Source: Paludibaculum sp.
Lineage (GTDB): Bacteria; Acidobacteriota; Terriglobia; Bryobacterales; Bryobacteraceae
Assembly (NCBI GenBank): GCA_029973955.1
Contig: JARKQJ010000091.1
Location: 62,001-126,000, forward strand
Direction of reading: 5' to 3'
DNA: 64,000 nucleotides
The notes under the pieces were generated by a model. That model did no database searches. It saw only the letters and a list, made by a program, of their open reading frames with translations, and was not told the origin of the DNA. This document shows, piece by piece, positions 38,382 to 48,710 of the stretch (position 1 is its first letter; each line of letters opens with the position of its first letter). The position numbers and the translations under genes are program-made.

Positions 38382-41300
38382 CTACATCGGCAACATCGCT
38401 GTACCGGAGATCATGCCGAGCGGCGTGTTTCCGCTCGTGTCGGACTTCCCACACGGGCACTCCCGCGCGTGCGAGGTCGCGATCCATCAGTTCGGCTCCG
38501 GCAACGCGAAAATCGAGCAACGCTTCCTGCTCGGCACTGGCGTGCGGCGCTTTACCGCCCGCAAGAACTGGCTGCGCGACGGCGATCGCATTGCCCTGCG
38601 CAACTTCTGGGAATCGAAGTGCGGCCCTACGGCGCGTTTACCTACAACGCGCCCAGCGACGACGGCCTGGGCACGACGGCTTACACTTGCCGCTTCGCCA
38701 ACGAGCCTCTCTCCTGGGAGATGCTGACGGATGCGGTCTGCTCGCTCGGCGTGACGCTCGTCGAGATCCCCTCATCCTCGCCCAGCTACACCCTCAACCA
38801 AACGGTCACGCGGTTCCCGCCGCAGGCCCTCAAAGACGCACTGCTTTCCCAGGTTCAGCAGATCATTCCGCTCGTCAAGATCCAGCCGCTGGAGTCCGCG
38901 TATCCCGCGATCCATATCTCCGACCGGCGCTGCACGGTGGGTGGCCAGCTCTACCAGGCGCGCCTGCTGGAGTTTGACGGCATCTCGCAGGGCATGGGCA
39001 ACGAGGCCGACGAGGCGCAGTTCTCGTTCGGCAACGCAGACCGCGTCATGCGCGATCTCGCCAACGACGTCGATCTCTACCGCGCAGCGATCGAGCTGTC
39101 CCTGTTCCATGTCGGTACGGGCATCAGGTTGGATCTTTGGAAGGGCGAGATCGTCAATTGGGCCTGCGACGCCGACCCGGAGTTCCGCGTCACTGCCGCC
39201 GATGGACTGTACGAACTGAACCTGCCTTATCCCACCCGGAAGATCTCTCGCACCTGTTGGAAGCCGTTCGATTCGCAGGCCTGTCCGTTTGCGACCAGCG
39301 GCACGCTCGACTTGGTCCACTTCCCCAACGCCGATGCCGCGAAGTGCGACAAGGGCTATGAGACCGAGAACGGCTGTCTCGCGCACGGCATGAAGCGGTA
39401 TTACGGCGGCATCCTCGCGGAACCGCAGAGCGTCCGCATCAAGGACAATTCCACCGGAACCTGGGGCTTCGGACGCTCGCCGCTCACGAGCGTTTCGCTG
39501 GTTGCCGACTCCATTTACGATCAGGTGCTGCCGGAGATCTACACCGACTCCGCCATGCCGGTGAACTGCAAAATCGCAGCCGGGCGCGACGAGAGCGATT
39601 TCTACGAGGCGCTGGGCATCGTCGGCGAGGGGCCGCTCGTCGCGTTCGGCGCCGGACACAAGCTCGACGGCCAGTACCATCACGGCTATCCCGGCGGCTT
39701 CGGTCTGCGCCAGGTGCTCGGTTCCGATCCGGCCGCTGCGCAGGACTGGTTCTCGCTCGACCAATCCGGCAATCAAACCGGCGGCGACTGGCGCAAGGTC
39801 TTCGCCGGCAACTCCACCTACAAGGACAACTTCGCCGCAGGCACGGCGTTTCTGGTGATCCGGCGCTCCGACGCCAAGGGCCTTCAACTCTCCCGCCCTG
39901 GCGAGCACCAGATGGAGGCAGTTGTCTCGCTGGGTATGAAAGGCTGGGTCTGGACTTCGCCCGGCGTCCGCGTCTGGGGTCCGCCGCTCACCAATCCGGT
40001 GTGGATCGCCATCAACATGCTCCTCCGCGCACGGGGCATCCGGCTGGGCGAATCCGCCACTACGCAGCAGCTCGACCTGGCCGAGACATTCTTCGACGTG
40101 AACGCCGCCATCGCGGCCGCATCCATCTGCGACGAGCAGGTATCGAAGCTGGTTGGCACGGGCACCGAAACGCAGTTCAAGTTCCGCGGCGTCATCCAGG
40201 AGGAAAAGCCCCTGCGCGACTGGCTCCAGGAAGTTTTGATGAACTGCCTGGGCTACTACACGTTCGCCTTCGGCAAGCTCAAGATCGGCGTGCGGGTGAA
40301 CTCATCGGCGGTCGAGGCGTTCACCGAAGGCAACATCCTGTTCCGGGGCCTGCAACTGGCGCCGCTCAAGCCATCCTTCAATCACTTGACCGCCAACTTC
40401 GCGGACGAGGATTTCGAGTTCGTCGCCAACTCAGTCGCCGTCTACGACATTGACCACGCGAATCTCATCGGCGGCGGCGCGGGCCCGCTGTTTCTGAAGT
40501 CGAGCGTCAATCTCGCCGGGAGTTCGTCAAAGTCACAGGCCGGCCGGATCGTGGCCGCGCGGCTGCGGGAGGAACTGGGCGGGATCACTCCGGACGAGTG
40601 GAAGAAGGGCCGTCAAGTGGCCTTCAAGACAACTGTCCTGGCGCTCAACACGGAACCCGGCATGGTTTGTTCCATGACGCACCCGGACATGCCGGACGGG
40701 AGCGGCGAATTCCGGGTCACCTCCTGGCGGCTGAACCGCGACTACTCGATCGACATCCAGGGGCGCACCACAACGGACTCGATGTACGATCTGGTCTCCG
40801 GCCCGAAGCCCGCCGATGTGGTGCCGGACCAGGTCCCGGAGGAGATCCTGATCGACACCGGGGTACCCGGAGTCCTGAGCGGCACGCCGCGCCTCGGTGA
40901 CTATGGCACCTTCGCCATCGACGACATGTCCGTCGCTCCCGACGCCTCGGGCAACTCGAACATCGTCGGCGCGCATGAAATCACCCTGGCACTCTACAAC
41001 GTCGACGAGCTGACCACGGATCTCTGGGCGTCCATCGACACGGGCATAGATGCCGCAATCGATCCTGCGACGGTCTCCTGCACCGTCAATCCCGACACGA
41101 GCCGGGTGTTCCGCGTGGGGGACTTCGTGGTCTTCAACGACGAGTCCGCCGACCCGAACAATCCAGGCCGACGGTCCTACGAATGCGCGCAGATCGTCGG
41201 GCCGGGGAACACGGGCGATGTCGTTCCCACGGGCGACTTCGCGTTTCAGCGCGCGTATCCCGGCGTTCCGGAAGGCCAAGCCACCTTCGGCACAATGCGC

Positions 41301-42182
41301 TGCGCGCATCTCGCCGGAATCCGATTCTACAAGCTCGACCAGAAAACATTCACCTTTAGCGTCCGCAAGGGCTTCTTCCGGACGCCGGGGCTGCCCGCCC
41401 GGATCGAGGCCAAGCTCCCGAGTGCCTGCCTCGTTGCAGCACTCGCAGGCGTGGCAAACCACTTCGGTTACGGGCCATTCACCGTCTTCCCGCTCTCCCG
41501 GCACAACGAGCCGTACATGCCTGGCCTCCGCACCTGCAACGGCGGCGCCTACACCTTCCAGGTGCCTGGCCCGCTCTCGGTGCAGGAGAACGTCGTCATC
41601 CCCCTGAAGGTCCAGGATGCAGCCTCAATCCGTTGCATCTATGCCTATCTGCAACAAGGCACGACCGACGGCCAATCCGCGTTCCTCGTGAAGATCAGCC
41701 GGGACGACGGCGCAACGTGGGAACCCCTTGAATACATGGGCATCGCGCAGGCACTGCCGGATGCATACAAGAACTCCTACGACTTCGTGGTCAATAACGA
41801 AGGCTACGGCTTGCCGGCGTCGCGACGCCTGCCTTACGCGGACTATGGTCTCGCCTTGGCCCAGGCTGTTACGGCAGGCCCGGATCCCCGGACGGTGCAG
41901 ACGGCCTCGTATGGAGCCAACCGTCTAGGGTTGGCGGCAGGGCAGTTCCTCTTCCTCGACCCTGGCGGCGCGAATGAAGAGTACGTGAAGGTCATCACCG
42001 CCGATCCCGACAACCAGACGTTCGACGCTATCGTGACGAAGGACCACGTCGACGGCGAGCGCATCCGTCCGACGATCTGGCCCACTCCGGTGCTGTTGGA
42101 GGGCGACGATCTTGCGTTTGACATTCTCGCCGTCGCTCCGAACGACGCAGGATCTGATCTCACGGTCGTGATTCAAACCTGA
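38374..42182 (+). pseudogene. Phage tail hub/tip protein with Fe-S-like cysteine motif, frameshifted near 38620
   Basis: Two overlapping frames make one protein of about 1270 residues. Frame one runs from ATG 38374 to about NFWESK; the sense then continues as VRPYGAFTYNAPSDDG in the next frame, open to 42182. A single missing G near 38620 explains it. The N-terminal ~110 residues are a DUF2460-like tail domain. A following region has four cysteines (SRTCW, QACPF, AKCDKG, NGCLAHG) spaced like the cluster in lambda gpL and GTA gp13-type distal tail proteins. The rest resembles tail hub proteins (DWLQEVLMNCLGYYTFAFGKLKIG). It could be a sequencing error, mutation or, less likely, programmed shift. 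Confidence 0.7.
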
Positions 42183-42220
42183 AGGACGGATCCCCACCCG
42201 CTTCGATACCAAGCACGGCC

Positions 42221-42727
42221 TTACCAGCGCACGAGCAAACCAAGCCTCGCCGGGCCTTCGTCATGGCGATTGTCACCGCGGCTAAGCTCGAAGGGATTAG
42301 GCTTAGTAAACTGCCAAGTCGGATTCAGGCCTTTCTCTTGGCAGGCATCAAAGACGGACTGAGCGAAATCGGGGACATCAAAGCTGTGCATCGGTCTTTC
42401 ACCAAGCACACGATCAAGAACGGGTCGTAGGGGGTTGTACCGCCAACCAAATATCGTCACACGCGTAGTTCTGTACTCCGTATCGCCCCGGACACTGACC
42501 CAGGAAGGCACCACATAAATGACCGCTTCCCGTTCGCCCTTCTTTGCTTTCGCCGCTAGTTCGGAGAGTATTGTGTCGAGGCTGTTGATGGTGTTTCTCG
42601 CGCGCTGCCGTTCCGTGGACAGAACCGCCTGGATCCTCTCTTCAGCTTCGTGCTTCCGAGCCTCCGCCTCGCGGGCCTGTTCTGCCGCGCTGTTCTCGGC
42701 CAGTCTCCTTAAGTCATCCGCGTTCAA
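42221..42727 (-). CDS. Hypothetical protein with N-terminal coiled coil
   Basis: A 168-residue protein, unrecognised. Residues ~10-65 are charged and heptad-like (AAEQAREAEARKHEAEERIQ), and the C-terminal half appears globular (VIYVVPSWVSVRGDTEYRTTRVTIFGW). It is on the opposite strand between two tail genes, the position of a phage accessory (moron) gene. Confidence 0.45.
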   Translation of the reverse strand: MNADDLRRLAENSAAEQAREAEARKHEAEERIQAVLSTERQRARNTINSLDTILSELAAKAKKGEREAVIYVVPSWVSVRGDTEYRTTRVTIFGWRYNPLRPVLDRVLGERPMHSFDVPDFAQSVFDACQEKGLNPTWQFTKPNPFELSRGDNRHDEGPARLGLLVRW

Positions 42728-42866
42728 CTAAAGCTCCTCCTTCTTGGCTGAATTCCCGTCAAAAGCGATCGACTAGTCGACGGCCCAATACAATCTCGCC
42801 GAGCTAGACTTAACGGCGGCCATCTCTTCCCTGTGGAAACTTCGGATCGCGTGTCGCCTTCGTGGA

Positions 42867-45800
42867 TTGTACATCGTGCCTACCCATTCTATTCACCTAT
42901 TTGACCCCCGCCGCACCCTCCAACTCCAGGGCTTCTCCGGCCGCGCCGCCACTACCACCATCCACGACGCGACCGAGAGCGGCTTCCAGATCTCCGGCAT
43001 CTTCCAGGCGGCCGAGGACTTCGCGAACGTCCAGCTCTTTTCGGCCTACGACTACTTCAATCACCTCCGCGTGAAGCCGCTGCCGGTCACGGACCTCTCC
43101 GGGCTGACCCTTCAGTTCGATATGGAGGTCCTCCACGTCAACGGCGAGGATGGCAACGTGCGGCCCGACTGCGTCCGCTATGCCTCGGTCGGGTGGGACA
43201 AGCTCACCATCACAACCGGCGCCGGCGACATCTACGAGGTCCCGCTGATGAGCCATGTGCAGATCCTCTCGGGCGGCTTCACCCCCGGCAAGTTCGGCTT
43301 CTCCCTCTACGACCGCGACAGTGAGACGCTGGATGACCTCCTTGTCGGCGCGACCACACCCGGACTGACCGACGCGGTCTACGTCTACTTCATGGGCACA
43401 CGGTGGTCATGCACGTCGGCGGAGGCCATCGCGTTCTGCAACCTCGAAACGCGGCTCCTCAACAACCTCGGCGCGGCTGACGTGCCTTCGTGTGAACAGT
43501 CGATCTGGTGGCAGGATGACCCCAACTTCTGGCACTACCTGCTGGTCAACAGCGGCGGCGCCGGGATTCGCGAGGACGGAGCCACCGACGCAGCGGACAT
43601 CGCTTCGCGCCTGGCGTCCATGGTGGGGATCTCCAGCTACCAGGTCGATTGCTCGGCTTCCGGCAACGTCATCACTGTCAGCCTCGAAACTGGCGTGAAC
43701 GGCCCAGTGACGGTATCGACCAACAGCGGATCGGCTCCTGCCACGCTCAGCCGCTTCGTGCCCGGTGTCTACACCGCACAGGTCGCCTCCGCCGCCGAGA
43801 TCCGCGCAGGCGACTATGTGGGCGTCGACATCGGCAGCGCCAATGACGAGGTCGTCAAGGTGATTGCGTCGGGGGCTGGCTCCTTCACTGCCTACTTCCA
43901 GAAGCCACATTACGGAAAGCTGTACAACATCCAATGCCGTGTGCTGCCAAGGGCGCGGCACTTCGGGCGGGTGTTGAAGGATCGGATGGTGGACCACCCG
44001 CTGCCCGACTACGGCGACCAGCCCAGCAGCCTGGCCACGCAGGGATTCGCAACCACCAACACCTCCGCCCAACTCCAAGTGCGGCTCATAGGGCAATTGG
44101 GCGAGTACGGGCGCGACGCCAATGGCATCCCGGTGCGCGTCTCCGTCGAGGGCGGCAACCAGATCGTGCGCATCGAGAACGCCGAGGGAGATTTCGGTGC
44201 AACGTCGCGCGACGTGCGCGTAGAGGGGGCCGACAACAACCGGGCGTACCGCTTCGCATTCCCCTTCACTGCGCTGTCCGGCTTCCGGAATGGAGACCGC
44301 AACACCCTCGTCGCTGTCCCTGCAAGCGACATTGTCCAGGTCCATCTGACATTCGCGCCGCGCTTCGAGGATGTCGAGTACGGTCTGGCGGCGGGCGGAC
44401 TCCTGAACGTGGCTGTCTCAGCCTCCGCCGTGGGCACCGAAGAAGAGTGGCAGGTCACGGACGCCGAAGCGATGCTCGCGGGCCTCAAGTACTACGTGGG
44501 CACACCTGCCGCTGAAGAGCGCGTCACGTGCCTCGCCAACTTCGGCCTGTCCAAGCCAGATCCGGATAACCCAGCCACCTGGTACTACCGCGTGCTCGTG
44601 CGCCGCGGCGAGGACTCGTCCGTGCCGCAGGCCTGGGTGCCCGGCACGCGCATCCAGCGCATCTCCACCATCACGGGCACGCGCTCGGACATCGAGTGGC
44701 AGGTGCAGATCTCGAGCATTACCGTCACCGGCGACCGCACGATCAAGGTCGGCGGCGATGCCCCTCGTATCGAGGAGTCGGACGGTCGCTGCCGGTACGA
44801 GGGCTTCTGGGAGGATTACAGCTACGGTGCCGCATGGCCCACGCAGTGGTGGTCTCTGGGCCACGCCCGGCGTTGCGCACCCAGCAACGCGCAGGACACG
44901 CGCCAAGTCACGATCCGTTATTCGCGCGCCACGCAGCACGATCTCTACCTGGGCACGTGGCTCGGCCGCGACGCCGGCCGGATTCAGGTCGCGATCGATG
45001 GCGGCGCGCCGGTTATCCACGATCTCTACCTGAACGACTACAACGGCCTCGCCGCCATGCGGAAGCTGGCCGGCGCCTTGCCAGCAGGGACGCACACAGT
45101 CGAGATCCGCGCGCTCTTCGACAAACACCCGTCGAGCAGCGGTTACTACTTCTACTTCGACTACCTGTGGCCACTGGAACCGCAGGATCCTCCTGAGCCG
45201 CGAACCGTCTACAGCGACGTCTCGCTCGCGATCGACTTCGACACGGACCACGGCTACAAGAAGCCGCCCGCCTGGCACGTGTGGCATTTGGATCGCCTCG
45301 GTTTCCGGGGCCACGCCGATGTTTACATGGGCGTCTTCTGGAACAACAAGCGGCGGCGCGTGGAAGCGACCTACCCGAGTTGCAGCCTAGGTGTCGGCTC
45401 ATGGCAGCCGGACGAGCCGTTGTGGGTCAACCTCTCCGGCACAGCGCTCTACTTCTCGCCTGGCGCGGGCCTCGAAACCAAAGACATCGCCGCCCACCTC
45501 CGCGCGATGATCAATGTCACGTTTCCGGGTGTCTGGTGCACGAGCGATGCCAGTTCGATCCACATCCGTTCTCGCGCGCCCGGCTACACCTTTACGATCT
45601 CGACCAGCTCGCAGTTGAGCGTCACGCAGGGCTCGCCGGCGCTGGCTCAGGCTGGGGCCGAAGGTGACTGGGAGATGATCGACACGATCGCGCCAGTGAT
45701 GACACAAGGGGCGCGGAACTGGATCCGGGACCTCGCCTCGCAGTTCAAGCTGGCCGGCATCGATGCGAGCTTCGCCTTCTCGATGGAATGCTACCGGCCA

Positions 45801-46715
45801 CCCCTGGCGATGGCGGCGCGCTACTGGGATGGCGAGCCGGTTTTCCTGCCCGTCCCCTCGCACCAGATGCACTTCGGAGCGCGGGTGCGGAGCTACCTCA
45901 AGCAGATGTACAAGGAATGCGCCGATGAGCTCGCGGCCGCGGGGCTGCCCATCGTCCTCCAGTTCGGCGAAACGCAGTGGTGGTACTTCCCGAATGCCTC
46001 CGGCATGCCGTTCTACGATGACGACACAAAGGCGGCTTTCCAGGCGCGCTACGGGCGGCCGTTGCACCGCTTCCTCGCGAACACCGACGCTCCCGCCGAC
46101 GACATCGAGGCGGCCGACTTCTTGCGCGATCGCATCTGGGAATACTGCGCCGAGGTGATCAGCTACGTCCGCCGCTTCCATCCGTCGGCGGTCTTCGAAT
46201 GCCTCTGGCCGCTCGATGCCAACCAGGGCAAGCCCGCGCCCGACCCTGCCTTCCGCGCGCTGAACTTCCACGTCAACCTCCCAAACGAATGGAAGACCTC
46301 CTCATACGGAGTGAAGTACTTCCGCGCCGAGGGATTCGACTACGACATCTGGCAGAAGAACGCCCGCCTGATGCGGCAGACGCTCGAGTTTCCGATGAAG
46401 CTCGGGCGCCCGGCATCGGAGTGCATGTACCTGGCCGGCATCTACGGCCCGCCGGATCCGCCGATGCGCGAGGCATACGGCATGTGGCGCAATCGTGGGC
46501 TCTACTCTTTTTGCTTCTGGGCCTTCGATCAGTTCTGTTTGAACTCAAGGCCAGTGCCGCTGGAGGTCACGTCGCAGGCCACCGCCACTCTCGCCACCTA
46601 CCACCGCCCGCGTGCCGCCAGGTCGCCCGAGGCGCCCATTGCCGTGGCCTACGCGCCGGAGCCGAGCAGCCGGATGAATACGTTCCGGGCCAATGCCAGG
46701 AGGCTGAATGCCTAA
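42867..46715 (+). CDS. Large phage tail protein with C-terminal TIM-barrel-like domain
   Basis: About 1282 residues; TTG 42867 or GTG 42876 are the possible starts. The first ~900 residues are beta-rich and tail-fibre-like with many aromatic and Gly motifs. Residues ~930-1250 look like a glycoside-hydrolase-type (beta/alpha) barrel: LAGIDASFAFSMECYRP, LPIVLQFGETQWWYFPN (candidate acid Glu), VISYVRRFHPSAVFECLWPLD and YSFCFWAFDQF. It resembles the TIM-barrel region of GTA gp15-type proteins in idea, but no family can be named. It may digest a surface glycan during adsorption. The stop overlaps the next start by 8 bp. Confidence 0.6.
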   Translation: MYIVPTHSIHLFDPRRTLQLQGFSGRAATTTIHDATESGFQISGIFQAAEDFANVQLFSAYDYFNHLRVKPLPVTDLSGLTLQFDMEVLHVNGEDGNVRPDCVRYASVGWDKLTITTGAGDIYEVPLMSHVQILSGGFTPGKFGFSLYDRDSETLDDLLVGATTPGLTDAVYVYFMGTRWSCTSAEAIAFCNLETRLLNNLGAADVPSCEQSIWWQDDPNFWHYLLVNSGGAGIREDGATDAADIASRLASMVGISSYQVDCSASGNVITVSLETGVNGPVTVSTNSGSAPATLSRFVPGVYTAQVASAAEIRAGDYVGVDIGSANDEVVKVIASGAGSFTAYFQKPHYGKLYNIQCRVLPRARHFGRVLKDRMVDHPLPDYGDQPSSLATQGFATTNTSAQLQVRLIGQLGEYGRDANGIPVRVSVEGGNQIVRIENAEGDFGATSRDVRVEGADNNRAYRFAFPFTALSGFRNGDRNTLVAVPASDIVQVHLTFAPRFEDVEYGLAAGGLLNVAVSASAVGTEEEWQVTDAEAMLAGLKYYVGTPAAEERVTCLANFGLSKPDPDNPATWYYRVLVRRGEDSSVPQAWVPGTRIQRISTITGTRSDIEWQVQISSITVTGDRTIKVGGDAPRIEESDGRCRYEGFWEDYSYGAAWPTQWWSLGHARRCAPSNAQDTRQVTIRYSRATQHDLYLGTWLGRDAGRIQVAIDGGAPVIHDLYLNDYNGLAAMRKLAGALPAGTHTVEIRALFDKHPSSSGYYFYFDYLWPLEPQDPPEPRTVYSDVSLAIDFDTDHGYKKPPAWHVWHLDRLGFRGHADVYMGVFWNNKRRRVEATYPSCSLGVGSWQPDEPLWVNLSGTALYFSPGAGLETKDIAAHLRAMINVTFPGVWCTSDASSIHIRSRAPGYTFTISTSSQLSVTQGSPALAQAGAEGDWEMIDTIAPVMTQGARNWIRDLASQFKLAGIDASFAFSMECYRPPLAMAARYWDGEPVFLPVPSHQMHFGARVRSYLKQMYKECADELAAAGLPIVLQFGETQWWYFPNASGMPFYDDDTKAAFQARYGRPLHRFLANTDAPADDIEAADFLRDRIWEYCAEVISYVRRFHPSAVFECLWPLDANQGKPAPDPAFRALNFHVNLPNEWKTSSYGVKYFRAEGFDYDIWQKNARLMRQTLEFPMKLGRPASECMYLAGIYGPPDPPMREAYGMWRNRGLYSFCFWAFDQFCLNSRPVPLEVTSQATATLATYHRPRAARSPEAPIAVAYAPEPSSRMNTFRANARRLNA

Positions 46716-48576
46716 TTTTCCGACCGCGATCGACGACGCATCGAGCCTGTTCTCGCCAGCCGATGCCTTCTCGACGAAGCCGCTGGAGACGATCACGACG
46801 ATGCTGGTGCAGGCCAACGACTCGACCATCAGCGTCGACTCCGCCGGCGGAGGCTTCGCCGACGAGTATGGGATCCTCTCCATCGACGACGAACTGATCG
46901 TCTACACCGCCAAGACCGCCGCGCAGTTCACCGGCTGCCAGCGCGGCGTATTCGGCACCGTCGCCGCGCAGCACACCGCCGGAGCCACGGTGCGCGCCAA
47001 CATGGTCGCGGCCTACATCGAGGCCCTCCAGGACGCCGTCATCGCCGTCGAGCAGGAACTCGGCACTGCCTCCAGCCGCAACTACGTCCGCAAGGACGGA
47101 GCCGTCACCATCACGGGGCTCAAGAGCTTCGTCGACGGAGCGGAACTCGGCTCCGGCAACAAGGCGGCCACCGGGCTGGTCCGGCTGCCGAACACCGGAG
47201 CTATGAAGTGGCGCAAGGCTGACGGCTCCGGCGATCTGGGCGTCGCCCTCAACGCTAATGACCATCTCGCGGCCGATGCCATCATCGACTTCGCGCCCGG
47301 GCAGACCTTCGGAGCGTTCTCCTATCCGGACGCCGGCTACGGGAACAAAGGCATCGTGCAGGTCGATCCGGCTGGTGGCTTGGCCGTCGAGTCGGGTGTG
47401 CTCTCGTTGCCTGCCTCCGGCGCTTCCCCAGGCACGTATCCGAAGGTCACGGTGGACGCCAAGGGCCGCGTGACAGCCGGCGCGAATCTGGCATCTTTCG
47501 ATCTGCCGGGCCATACTCACGCCGCCAGCGATATCGTGAGCGGTGAACTCCCACACAAGGTCCAGAAGGACGGCACTGATGTCGGCACGCGCCGGGCGCT
47601 CAACCTCGTCCAGGGGGCCCGCGTCTCGCTCGCAGCCGCCGATGACCCCGCGAATGACCGTGTCAGCGTGACCGTCGCCGCAAGCCCTCCGGAAGCCGGC
47701 GAGATCACCAATGCCCTCGGTTACGTCCCCGCCAACCGCGCAGGCGACCACTTCACCGGCGCAATCGACTGCGGCCCTCACCAGACGATCGGCGGTCCGC
47801 TGGAGAACATGGCGAAGCACTCCGAGGACTTCGCCGCAGCGACGTGGGACAAGAACGGCGGCTCGTGTTCAGCGACGTCGAACAGCATTATCGCGCCGGA
47901 CGGCAACCAGACCGCCGATGTGATCACCGCTGTGACCGCCACGCCCGTCATCCAGCAGCAGATCGCGGGCCTCGCCGACGGCGGCACCTACACCTTCTAC
48001 ATCTGGGCGCGCGTCGCCACCGGCACGCGAAAGGTTTCAGTGGCGATCGTCAACAACGCCTACGCGGCATACCTGGACGGGCCGACGCAGGTCACGCTGA
48101 CGACCTCCTGGCAGCGCTTCCGGATCACCGGGACACTCGCGTCGGGGCAGACTGGTCTCTGGATCGTCGTCCGCCAATTCGCCGCGAACGGTGACGATTG
48201 GACCACAGGGGCAATACACCTCTGGGGTGCCTGCCTCCAGCAGGGCAACGACCCACAGATAGCCTACGCCAGGACCTGGGCCTCCCAGACGCCGCACAGT
48301 TCCTCAGGCCTCGCCGCCGGCCCAACCGTGATCGCCGCCACGGACTCCACAGCCTCGCCCCTCAAGATTCGCGGCCCCGGCTCGAACCTCGCAGACAGCA
48401 CCCTCCTCGAACTGACCGCCAGCGGAGAACTCATAGTCGCGGGGGGAACTGGCAACGGCTACCGTTTCGCTGAACTCATGGCCGCCAACAACCCCAGCGG
48501 TTGGGCTGGCGTCTTGAAAGTCAAGAGCCCAGATGGGACCACGCTTGGGCACATTCTGCTCTACACCAATCCGTAG
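46708..48576 (+). CDS. Phage tail fibre protein
   Basis: A 622-residue protein with fibre features: an N-terminal attachment-like domain (PNFPTAIDD and ADEYGILSIDDELIVYTAK), Gly/Ala-rich repetitive middle (TYPKVTVDAKGRVTAGANL and FDLPGHTHAASDI, the latter a metal-binding HTH-type fibre motif) and a carbohydrate-binding-like C-terminal jelly-roll (GTYTFYIWARVATGTRKVSVAI). It overlaps the preceding tail gene, so they are coupled. It is the last tail gene before the defence pair. Confidence 0.72.
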   Translation: MPNFPTAIDDASSLFSPADAFSTKPLETITTMLVQANDSTISVDSAGGGFADEYGILSIDDELIVYTAKTAAQFTGCQRGVFGTVAAQHTAGATVRANMVAAYIEALQDAVIAVEQELGTASSRNYVRKDGAVTITGLKSFVDGAELGSGNKAATGLVRLPNTGAMKWRKADGSGDLGVALNANDHLAADAIIDFAPGQTFGAFSYPDAGYGNKGIVQVDPAGGLAVESGVLSLPASGASPGTYPKVTVDAKGRVTAGANLASFDLPGHTHAASDIVSGELPHKVQKDGTDVGTRRALNLVQGARVSLAAADDPANDRVSVTVAASPPEAGEITNALGYVPANRAGDHFTGAIDCGPHQTIGGPLENMAKHSEDFAAATWDKNGGSCSATSNSIIAPDGNQTADVITAVTATPVIQQQIAGLADGGTYTFYIWARVATGTRKVSVAIVNNAYAAYLDGPTQVTLTTSWQRFRITGTLASGQTGLWIVVRQFAANGDDWTTGAIHLWGACLQQGNDPQIAYARTWASQTPHSSSGLAAGPTVIAATDSTASPLKIRGPGSNLADSTLLELTASGELIVAGGTGNGYRFAELMAANNPSGWAGVLKVKSPDGTTLGHILLYTNP

Positions 48577-48710
48577 AAGTACGATCCGCTGGCTGGAGAC
48601 CCCGTTTTGGATCGCCGAGCCATCCCGGCGCAAAGCCACGAAGAGTCTCGCAGAACTACAATACAGTTTTCGATTACCTCACACGAAGCACAGGAGGTGG
48701 GCTGCACCTT

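Noticed and set aside
38600..38640. Programmed -1 frameshift in the tail hub gene
   Set aside because: No slippery heptamer or stimulatory hairpin is evident; one missing G is simpler.
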